Assembly: GCF_036226505.1 (NCBI RefSeq)
Contig: NZ_CP108484.1
Location: 8,341,501-8,405,500 of the forward strand
Length of the DNA: 64,000 nt
Reading direction: 5' to 3'
Source: Kitasatospora sp. NBC_01246
GTDB taxonomy: Bacteria > Actinomycetota > Actinomycetes > Streptomycetales > Streptomycetaceae
Position numbers and translations under genes: made by a program. The notes under the pieces are model-generated. The model worked only from the letters and a program-made list of their open reading frames with translations, did no database searches and was not told the origin of the DNA. Shown in pieces: positions 58,101 to 64,000 of the stretch. Numbering within the stretch: position 1 is the stretch's first letter; every line of letters starts with the position of its first letter.

Positions 58101-61100
58101 TAGGTGTTGGTGTTGTGGTCCCGCGCCACGACCGGCGTGCCGGCGGCGAGCGTGGGGTTGAGCGTGGTCTTGGTCAGGGTGACCCGGTCCAGACCCGCCT
58201 GGTAGGAGGGCGCGACGGCCGCCGGGTTCTTCCCGGTGACGGTGAGCCGCAGCTCGTGGTCGCCGCGGGCGAGTCGGCCGGTCGGGCCGGCGGCGAACGG
58301 GGTGGTGGTGACCGCCGCGCTGTAGCCGTCGAAGGGGGCACCGACGTTCTGGCCGTCGACCGACAGCTGGACGATGCCGTAGTCGGCCGCCTTGGTCAGC
58401 AGCGCGCCGAGCTGGTACGTGCCCTCCTCGGGGACCGAGATCCGGAAGGAGGCGTTGTCCCCGACCGCGTCGGCGGCGAGGAACACCTGGCCGCCGCCGG
58501 ACCAGCCGGCCCCGGCGCAGCAGGTGGCCAGGGTCTGGACGCGCACCGGGTCGGTGGCGCCCAGCTGGACCAGGCTCTCGCCCTCGGCCGTGACGGTGAC
58601 GGGTACGGTCTGGCCGTCGACCTGCTCGGCGAGCGAAGCGCGGTAGACCGGTCCGAGCGTCTCGGTGACGTCGAGGCCGTCCGGCGTGTAGAGGGTCCGG
58701 GAGTCCAGCAGACGGGCCCGGGACGCGGAGTCGGCGGGCAGGTTCAGTTCGGCCGCGAGGCGTTCGGTGTCCGGGTGGGTGCCGAGCGCGATGGCGCGGT
58801 TGGTGGCCTCCAGGGTGCGGACGGCGTGACCGTAGCGGTCGTACTCGGTGGTGTCGATGTCGCCGCCGGGGGTGGTCGACGGCGTCGCCGTGTTGACCTC
58901 GTTGCCGGAGGCGTTCAGGTAGTGGACGACGGCCGGCCGGTAGCCGTCCGGTCCGGGCCTGGCCGCGGTGGCGGTGCCGGTGCCCGGGTCGTCCTCGGGG
59001 CCGTAGACGGCGGTGGCGTCGGTCGGCGCGTCGGTCTGGGCCCAGGCGGCCACGTCCGGGCCGCCCAGGTCGTACGGACCGCCCGTGGCGCGCGTCAGCG
59101 GCACGTCGTAGACGACCTTGCTCGCGGTCTCACCGCTGACCTGGTCCTTGCTGCCCCTGGCCAGGGCCGCGCGACGGACCTTCAGCAGGCGTCCCGGGTC
59201 CTGGTCCGCGGCGGCCCTGCCGTAGTCGAGGTTCCACGGCAGCTCGCCCGCGGGGGTGATCCGGGTGACCCGCCCCGCGTCGTCGTAGTCGTAGGCGGTC
59301 TTCAGCGGCTGGGCCAGGCGCGGGTCCCAGACCTGGGCCAGGCGGCCGCGCTCGTCGTAGACGTAGTGCGCGACCTCGACCGCCTCCTGCTTGGCGGTCA
59401 CCGGGTTCCAGGACCAGACCTTCACGGACCGGATCCGGTCGGTGAAGTCGCCCGGGGCCGCGGCCGTCGCGGTGGTGGCGGACGCGTAGTCGTAGTCGGT
59501 GACCTCGCAGCCGCGCGGCAGCGGGTCGACGGTGCAGCCGTTCGCGTCGTCGACACCGGGCTCGACCGGGGCGATCACCCGCTTGACGAGCGAGCGCCGG
59601 TCGGTGGAGTCGTAGACGTAGCGGGCGGTGGACCCGGCGTCCGGCCCGGTGGAGGACTGGACGCTGTACACGTCCGAGCCGGCCTGGCGGGCGAACACCG
59701 TGGCGGACCCGTCCAGTTCGGACAGCGTGTAGGTGTCGCCGGTCGCCTTCAGGACGAGGTGCTCGGCGCCCGGCTCGGGGAAGAGCGTGCCGTCCTGCGC
59801 CCGCGCGAAGGTGAGCGAGGTGTCGTCGACGCCCTTGAGGACGGCGGCGTCCGCGCTCGGGAAGGCCAGCGACACGTAGTCGGCGGACTCGCCGTGCGCC
59901 CCGCCGGCCCACTGCGGGCCGAACGGCGCGACCAGTTCGCGCACCGACATGCCGTCGAAGTAGACCGGCTTGTCGGCGTTGTCCGAGTGCCCGTTGTAGA
60001 GCCGGATCTGCGCCTCGGTGGCGTCCGCGGCGAGCGTGACGTCGGTGGTCAGCTCGGCCCAGGCGTCGGTGTACGGCGCCTTGCGGGACACGGTCGTGGT
60101 CAGCGCGCCGGCCTTGCCGTGGACGGCCACGATCCGCATGCCGCGGTCGTCGAGGCCCGCGGTCAGCCCGGTCGAGGAGGGCACGTACACCCAGGCCTTG
60201 ACCCGGTAGGTGTGGCCGGGCTTCATGCCCAGCTGGAGGCCGCCCGAGCCGCCGAGCAGCGCGTAGGTGTCACCGCTGCGGTTGGCGTCCGGCAGGACCT
60301 TCAGCGAGTCGGTCGAGCCGCCCTGGCCCCGGTCGGTGACCCGCAGGGCGGTGCCCGGGGTGGCCAGGAAGCCGGTGGTGTCGGTGGAGACCTGCTGCTG
60401 GTTGGCGGTCAGCCGCTCGCCCTGTTCCTGCCAGCCGCGGGTTGCGCCGCGGGAGGAGGAGGAACGCGTGGTGGTCATGCCGAACTCGTCGGTGTCGGTG
60501 ACGTCCACCGAGTAGTCACCGGTGAGCAGGTTGACCGAGCCGGGGCCGACCTCGACGCCGGTGGCGCCGTCGGCGTTGGCGTCGGCGGTGAAGGTGGACC
60601 AGGCCGTCGGGTAGGCCGGGTCGCTGTCCTTGTCCGTGTAGAGCAGCGCGCGGACCTGAACGACGCCGCCGATCTGCCCCAGCGACTCCAGCACCGACCA
60701 GTTGGCGTGACCGCCGAGTTCGGCGAGCCGCGGCCGGGTGCCGGAGGTGGGGGTGTTGTCGGCCTTGGTGAGGTGGGCCGCCGGGATGTCGTACTCGGTG
60801 GCGCCGGGGCCGCGGCGGTACTGCCAGGTGACCCGGGTGTACTGGGTCTGGGCGTCGACCGCGAGCTTGACGCGCTTGGCGGTCTCGGAGCCGTCGACCG
60901 GGGAGCTGACCCCGGCCCGGCCGACCCGGAAGGTGTGGACGGCCGGGTCGGAGAGGTTGTCCGCCCGGTCCTTGGTCTGCACCTTGAGGGTGTGCGTGCC
61001 GTCGGTGGGCGGGGTGATCGACGCGGTGGTCGCACCGGTCGCGTCGACCGTCACCGGTGCCTTGCCGTCCAGGGTGTAGACGTAGCCGACCACGTCGTCG

Positions 61101-63178
61101 GTGCCGGCCGGCGGGGTGAGGGTGAACCGTCCGGTCTGGCCGGCGCCGCCGTGCCACACCTCGTCGGCGGGGTAGTCGGCGGAGGTGACGAACGGCGCGC
61201 CCGGCCGGGTGGTGTCGGCGACGACGACCACGTCCTGCGGGGCCCACGGCGAGTTGTCGGTGCCGTCCCAGAGTCGGGCGCCCATCGAGTACTGCACGCC
61301 CTCGTCGAGCTTGGCGAGGCCGAAGTCGGCCGGCTTCACCTGGGCGTAGCTGCCGTTCGGGACCTCCTTGTAGACGCGCTTGACGAGGACGCCGGCGCGG
61401 TAGAGGTCGAAGTCGGCGCCGACCTTGCCGCCGCTGTCCGGGTCACTGGCCAGGACCTGGAAGGTCGGGGTGGCCGAGGAGGTGAAGCGGGGGTTGCCCT
61501 GGCGGGCCGGGAACACGTCGACCGCCGGCGGCGCCGCGGGGACGGTGTTGTAGGTCACCGACAGGAACGGCGGGTGGCCGCCCTGGGAGGAGTCGAAGCG
61601 CTTCCACGAGTACGGGCTGGTCTCGGTGGAGGCGCGCAGGCCGAGGGCGTTGTTGGCGTAGCCGTTGTCGGACCAGGCGGTGACCAGCGAGGTGACGTCC
61701 TGGGCGACCCAGGCGTCGCCGCAGCCGGCGTTCTCGTTGCCCTTGGTGGCGTTGCTGACCGCCCACTGCTTGTTCCAGTTGGGCTGGTTGGTCCACCGGG
61801 AGCCGGTGGAGGCGAGGCCGGTGTCCCAGACCTCCCAGGACCAGGGCTCGCAGGACCACGAGTGGGTGTTGTACAGGTTCAGCTTCGCCGAGAGGATGTG
61901 CTTGCCGTGGTACGGCCCCTCGGGGAAGTGCAGGAAGGAGCGGGCGACCTGGCCGCTGCCGTTGTTGCCGAGCTTCAGCTCGGTGGCGGACGACTGGTCG
62001 GTGGTCCAGCCCTGCTGGACGAAGGTGTCGAAGGAGGCGCCGACGGTGAGCGCCGGGTCGATCGTCACCGGGTAGCTGGTCGCCGGGTCGCCGAGGAAGC
62101 CGGCGTCCGGGGTGAAGACCAGCTCGGCCTTCGCGCCGGCACCGCGCAGCTCCATCGCGACGGGCGCGCGGCGGTTGTGCTCCAGCGACTGCGGGTCGAC
62201 CGCCGCGTCCCACATCACGGGGGCGGGGATCTTCGCCTGCACCTTGCCGGACGGACGCTCGGTCAGCTCGATCGAGCCGTCGTCCTTGCGGTCGACGTCC
62301 AGGCCGCTGGTGTCGATCGGCAGCACGACGGTGCCGGCCTGGGAGACGGCCGAGCGGTCCTTGACGATCAGGTACTGCTCGAAGCCGGTCCGGGTGGCCT
62401 CCAGGACGAGGTCCACTCCGGGGCGGGCGTCGACGTAGGTGGCCCGGCTGCCGTCGAGCCTGGGCTTGGGCAGGCGGCCGAGCCAGCCGAGCTGCACCTG
62501 CTGCTCGCCGGCGCCGATCTTGACCAGCTCGCGCTCGGCGGGCTTCTCGGCGGCGGGGTCGGGTGCGGCGGCGGCAGCGGCGGGGGCCGAGTCGGCGGGC
62601 TTGGCGAAGGCGGAGCCCGAGCCGGAGCCGGGTGTGGTGGGCAGCTGCGGCCGGGCCTCGTCGCGGCCGGCCCGGGCGTCGGCCGCGTGCGCGGGGGCTT
62701 CGACGGCGGGGGTGCCGGTGGCGGGTATACCGGTCCCGGCCGGGGCGGCGGGCGGGGCGACGGCGTCACCGGTGCGCACGCCGGGGTCGCCACCGGTGAA
62801 GGTCAGGCCCTCCGGGTGGACCTTCGGCGCGACCTTGCCGTCCGGGGTCTCCACCAGCGTGGTGTCGACCGGGACCCAGGCGTCGCCGACCTTGACCCGG
62901 ACCGGTCCGGTCGCGGTGTCCTGGGTCAGCGTCCCCGCGGGGTCGGCCCAGAGCGTGGTGGTGGCGGTCCGGGCGCCGGTCACCTCGACCCGGTGACCGT
63001 TCAGCCGGGCGGCGAGCAGGGCGGAGGCCGCGTCGGGGGCCTCGTTGACGGGTGCGGTGGCGGTGGCCTTGGGGTCGGTCGGGGGTGCGGCGTAGGCGGA
63101 GTCGGCGGTCAGCGCATCGAGCGCGACCCCCGTCTCCACCAGTAGCGCGAGCGCCGCCAGAACGGCTGTCCGCCGCAT
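55127..63178 (-). CDS. Secreted Rhs/YD-repeat polymorphic toxin with HINT autoprotease and RNase-like C-terminus
   Basis: About 2,683 residues. Signal peptide near 1-33 (TAVLAALALLVETGVALDAL). DNRLRE-type domain about 370-555, opened by YPVTIDPAL. A beta-rich middle with fibronectin-like and sugar-binding-like modules. YD repeats from roughly 1,150 to 2,290 (YDYDDAGRVTRITPAGELPW, TYTYDRAKEPRG, RYDRLGRLV). Rhs core LGRFLQVDPEPGGNAGAYDY near 2,290. Hydrophobic pre-toxin region. HINT domain 2,425-2,584 (Cys1 in CNSFDPGTPV, block B TAEHPVW, end VVAHN). Toxin domain 2,585-2,683 (HIDLPHILGGHGAKSRVAGK ... TAHPY), resembling EndoU/BECR-fold RNases. ATG 63178 fits the signal peptide; a TTG at 63238 with GGAG upstream is also possible. 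Confidence 0.9.
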   Translation of the reverse strand: MRRTAVLAALALLVETGVALDALTADSAYAAPPTDPKATATAPVNEAPDAASALLAARLNGHRVEVTGARTATTTLWADPAGTLTQDTATGPVRVKVGDAWVPVDTTLVETPDGKVAPKVHPEGLTFTGGDPGVRTGDAVAPPAAPAGTGIPATGTPAVEAPAHAADARAGRDEARPQLPTTPGSGSGSAFAKPADSAPAAAAAAPDPAAEKPAERELVKIGAGEQQVQLGWLGRLPKPRLDGSRATYVDARPGVDLVLEATRTGFEQYLIVKDRSAVSQAGTVVLPIDTSGLDVDRKDDGSIELTERPSGKVQAKIPAPVMWDAAVDPQSLEHNRRAPVAMELRGAGAKAELVFTPDAGFLGDPATSYPVTIDPALTVGASFDTFVQQGWTTDQSSATELKLGNNGSGQVARSFLHFPEGPYHGKHILSAKLNLYNTHSWSCEPWSWEVWDTGLASTGSRWTNQPNWNKQWAVSNATKGNENAGCGDAWVAQDVTSLVTAWSDNGYANNALGLRASTETSPYSWKRFDSSQGGHPPFLSVTYNTVPAAPPAVDVFPARQGNPRFTSSATPTFQVLASDPDSGGKVGADFDLYRAGVLVKRVYKEVPNGSYAQVKPADFGLAKLDEGVQYSMGARLWDGTDNSPWAPQDVVVVADTTRPGAPFVTSADYPADEVWHGGAGQTGRFTLTPPAGTDDVVGYVYTLDGKAPVTVDATGATTASITPPTDGTHTLKVQTKDRADNLSDPAVHTFRVGRAGVSSPVDGSETAKRVKLAVDAQTQYTRVTWQYRRGPGATEYDIPAAHLTKADNTPTSGTRPRLAELGGHANWSVLESLGQIGGVVQVRALLYTDKDSDPAYPTAWSTFTADANADGATGVEVGPGSVNLLTGDYSVDVTDTDEFGMTTTRSSSSRGATRGWQEQGERLTANQQQVSTDTTGFLATPGTALRVTDRGQGGSTDSLKVLPDANRSGDTYALLGGSGGLQLGMKPGHTYRVKAWVYVPSSTGLTAGLDDRGMRIVAVHGKAGALTTTVSRKAPYTDAWAELTTDVTLAADATEAQIRLYNGHSDNADKPVYFDGMSVRELVAPFGPQWAGGAHGESADYVSLAFPSADAAVLKGVDDTSLTFARAQDGTLFPEPGAEHLVLKATGDTYTLSELDGSATVFARQAGSDVYSVQSSTGPDAGSTARYVYDSTDRRSLVKRVIAPVEPGVDDANGCTVDPLPRGCEVTDYDYASATTATAAAPGDFTDRIRSVKVWSWNPVTAKQEAVEVAHYVYDERGRLAQVWDPRLAQPLKTAYDYDDAGRVTRITPAGELPWNLDYGRAAADQDPGRLLKVRRAALARGSKDQVSGETASKVVYDVPLTRATGGPYDLGGPDVAAWAQTDAPTDATAVYGPEDDPGTGTATAARPGPDGYRPAVVHYLNASGNEVNTATPSTTPGGDIDTTEYDRYGHAVRTLEATNRAIALGTHPDTERLAAELNLPADSASRARLLDSRTLYTPDGLDVTETLGPVYRASLAEQVDGQTVPVTVTAEGESLVQLGATDPVRVQTLATCCAGAGWSGGGQVFLAADAVGDNASFRISVPEEGTYQLGALLTKAADYGIVQLSVDGQNVGAPFDGYSAAVTTTPFAAGPTGRLARGDHELRLTVTGKNPAAVAPSYQAGLDRVTLTKTTLNPTLAAGTPVVARDHNTNTYDEGKPDGKAYHLVTTSTDGARIDGYADDVELRVTRTGYDAPIGGTAGWTLKAATSVTTDALGAKLTATIRYDAAGRAVESRKPGSTGGDAGTVRSVFYTAGANPEDPACANRPEWAGSPCATLPGGAVTDADGTRMPTTLPVKRVTRYSPFGEPEETTETNAGKSRRTVVGYDGADRITSTEITSDEGVAMPKVTTEYDPATGDAVRTTADGKSLTRVMDQLGRLVSYTDADGGTTTTEFDAFGKPVKVADPTGSTTYTYDRAKEPRGLVTSVNDSTAGEFTAAYGPDGQLVEQTYPGGIVRRDTFNAVGEATGRTYTRTSDNAVVWAQTSDVSTQGQVARDTSSTATRTYRYDRLGRLVKAQQSTTTTGCVTRQYAFDAHSNRLSKTTLPSALDGTCGTTGATVENHGYDSADRLTDPGFGYDAFGRTVRTATGATNTYWANDKVAAQEKGDTRQQWAQDAAHRLTAFTTAKKQTDGSWANATSKLNHYGDDSDEVRWVVEDTTQGTVTRNVSGPDTDLVATTSRTGDVQLQLTDLFGSVVLTTDPALTKPVVLDFDEFGIPQDGQAAARYGWLGGKQRSAEAQDGDILMGARLYSPALGRFLQVDPEPGGNAGAYDYCTGDPVNCTDLDGHWGMPKWLKKTVHVVAKVAEVASYIPGPIGSAAAAVSAVSYAATGNWRKAAEMSITAAAGLVGGNTAVRAGFAAARYSRGAARVRRVSSRVRSVFRRTGCNSFDPGTPVLMGDGGQLPIGEVQVGDLVLSTDPATGQTRPEPVLSVIYGYGTKHLVDIETATADPATATATASATGDPDTAAALRVTAEHPVWVSGKGWTDAAQVRVGDSLVTPAGTPVPVTRVTDRGEIADQLVVNLTIGDQHTYSVRVGDDWVVAHNKNACHIDLPHILGGHGAKSRVAGKSRFRSRNVREVKYLIHTTIKKGKSRANTGGRDGRIYEHDFGRIIGRDGNGRHTTRLRVVVKQHKGRRTARTAHPY

Positions 63179-63193
63179 CCGGCGCGTAGTGAA

Positions 63194-63221
63194 GGCCCCG
63201 CCCCCAAAAACGGGCGGGGCC
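63194..63221. promoter_or_regulatory. Hairpin in the 5' leader of the Rhs gene
   Basis: GGCCCCGCCC (63194-63203) pairs with GGGCGGGGCC (63212-63221) around an 8-base A-rich loop (T-rich on the transcript). It lies 16 bases upstream of ATG 63178, where it would hinder ribosome access or attenuate transcription. If the TTG at 63238 is the true start it lies within the coding sequence. Confidence 0.5.
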
Positions 63222-63495
63222 TGCTTCCTCGATGGCAAGAGAGTTTTCTCCACGAATAGTGCTGGCAAAGAAGTCGTGCCACACCAAGATCGCAGAGCGG
63301 CTGACCGGGAATCCCCGGATCCGGATATCGAATCGGCAAAGATTGGCCGACCGGTGCCCACTTTGCCCCGATATTACGTGAAATGCTGACTGTATGTCAG
63401 TTGGCCGGGAAAGGAGACGCTTTGCTCGCCGACGCCCGACCCGCACCCCCGCAGATCGGCGGGGGTCGGCGATCATGATTTGACGGCAGACGATC
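63222..63495. promoter_or_regulatory. Upstream region of the Rhs gene, AT-richer with a small dyad
   Basis: The region is noticeably less GC-rich than its surroundings (for example around 63330-63400), as expected for a promoter. CTGAC-TGTAT-GTCAG (63386-63400) is a 5-5-5 inverted repeat that could be an operator. No -10/-35 pair can be assigned with confidence. Confidence 0.4.
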
Positions 63496-64000
63496 ATGTT
63501 GTGGATAGTCGTTTCCGGGCCGACCGGGGGTGATGCCGACTCCCGCTCGGACGCGACGAGCACGGGGGTGGGATGCGTGTCCGAAGGCCCTGGGGATGGC
63601 GCCTTCGGCGGCACCGCGGTCGTCCCGGCGACGGCCACCTGCGCCGAAGGCGGGCAGACCGCGGCCGGCGGGACGTCCTTCCCGCAGGTCGTCGCGCACC
63701 GGGTCGCGTTGCGGGGCGGCGACGTCCTCTCGCCCCCGCGTCCGTTCGATCCGGCCGACACCGTGGACCACCTCGGCGGCGCACGATTCGCCGGGAAACC
63801 CGCGTCCGGTTATCACGGGTCGGCCGGGAGCGGTCGGGTCATGCTCCGGAATCATCGCGACTACGACATCCGGATTGATCCACCGAATATCCCGCCCGCT
63901 ACGGCGGCGGAGAAACGCACGGCATTCCTCGACGACCCCGGATCGAATCGCCGGGCGGCCGGCTGGTCAATTCCGGCGGGTACGATCCGCAACCGGATCC
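63496..64000 (+). CDS. Possible gene running off the right edge
   Basis: From ATG 63496 (a GTG at 63577 is also in frame) the plus strand stays open for 168 codons to the window end. The product would begin MLWIVVSGPTGG and include SGYHGSAGSGRVMLRNHRDY and GSNRRAAGWSIPAGTIRNRI. Third-position GC is weaker in the last third, no family is recognised and no ribosome binding site is clear, so it may be a chance open frame. Its divergent position to the Rhs gene makes a regulator or secreted partner possible but unproven. Confidence 0.3.
   Translation, partial: MLWIVVSGPTGGDADSRSDATSTGVGCVSEGPGDGAFGGTAVVPATATCAEGGQTAAGGTSFPQVVAHRVALRGGDVLSPPRPFDPADTVDHLGGARFAGKPASGYHGSAGSGRVMLRNHRDYDIRIDPPNIPPATAAEKRTAFLDDPGSNRRAAGWSIPAGTIRNRI

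Noticed and set aside
55115..63145. A 2,676-codon open frame on the plus strand opposite the Rhs gene
   Set aside because: It is the antisense shadow of a GC-rich gene: valine/glycine/arginine/aspartate-rich low-complexity sequence with no domain, while the minus strand shows clear Rhs, HINT and signal motifs.

Overview
The window reads as a piece of a very high-GC actinomycete chromosome, most likely Streptomycetaceae (Streptomyces or Kitasatospora-like). The grounds are the strong G/C preference at third codon positions, frequent GTG starts, many translationally coupled overlaps (ATGA, GTGA, TGATG), the abundance of one-component regulators, MEDS-domain anti-sigma-type proteins, secreted ricin-type lectin enzymes and an Rhs/YD-repeat giant protein. 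No rRNA, tRNA, CRISPR array, transposase or phage gene was seen. The density of truncated and frameshifted remnants, with regulator/target pairs that look independently acquired, suits a chromosome arm with rapid gene turnover.

Layout, left half. 1-5.6 kb: a C-terminal fragment, a short-chain dehydrogenase, a secreted YbhB-like protein divergent from an MmyB-type regulator, an HNH-like zinc protein, a double glyoxalase-fold protein, a hydrolase remnant and a DUF6461-like protein. 5.7-9.3 kb: a SigJ-type ECF sigma factor with an NmrA-like reductase, then a second NmrA-like reductase divergent from its HxlR regulator. 9.4-11.6 kb: two overlapping MEDS proteins (one with a HATPase domain, one with STAS). 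12-15.8 kb: two hydrolases, a gene broken by one in-frame TGA, and a secreted protein. 16-21.9 kb: a flavin-based redox unit (ApbE, FMN-binding protein, ferric-reductase-like membrane protein) divergent from an OmpR-type two-component system whose kinase starts with seven 15-nt repeats. 22-27.3 kb: an amino-acid permease followed by a graveyard (PEP synthase, universal stress protein, ABC ATPase and GAF histidine kinase fragments) with an intact flavodoxin and ABC permease between them.

Layout, right half. 27.3-31.9 kb: a purine ribonucleoside salvage operon (ribokinase, nucleoside hydrolase, adenosine deaminase, DUF1232) divergent from a LacI regulator and its palindromic operator. Together these genes would deaminate adenosine, split nucleosides and phosphorylate the ribose. 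32.5-39 kb: a secreted lectin/aerolysin-like protein, a methyltransferase, and a LysR - IMPase-like - NADP-binding group. 39.3-41.2 kb: a self-regulated ArsR-type regulator coupled to an MFS exporter. 41.2-43.9 kb: an overlapping two-gene unit pairing an unrecognised 392-aa protein with a TROVE-like/vWA protein. 44.3-48.8 kb: a conserved actinobacterial protein, a TetR/hydrolase pair, a MazG-like remnant, an RNA-repair-type HAD protein and an ADP-ribosylglycohydrolase. 49-54.3 kb: a GH43/ricin-lectin enzyme, a discoidin remnant flanked by LacI-type operators, and a ROK regulator divergent from a Gfo/Idh/MocA oxidoreductase. 54.5-63.2 kb: a roughly 2,680-residue secreted Rhs protein ending in a HINT autoprotease and a 99-residue basic RNase-like toxin domain, followed by a 153-aa protein that is the obvious immunity candidate.

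The most interesting items are the Rhs-HINT-toxin/immunity locus, the vWA/TROVE-like pair, the lectin-aerolysin-like secreted protein, and several single-base slips in G/C runs (notably a seven-C tract at the ribokinase start) that are either pseudogenisation, phase variation or assembly error. All functional calls come from reading translated sequence and remembered family motifs; no database search was run.
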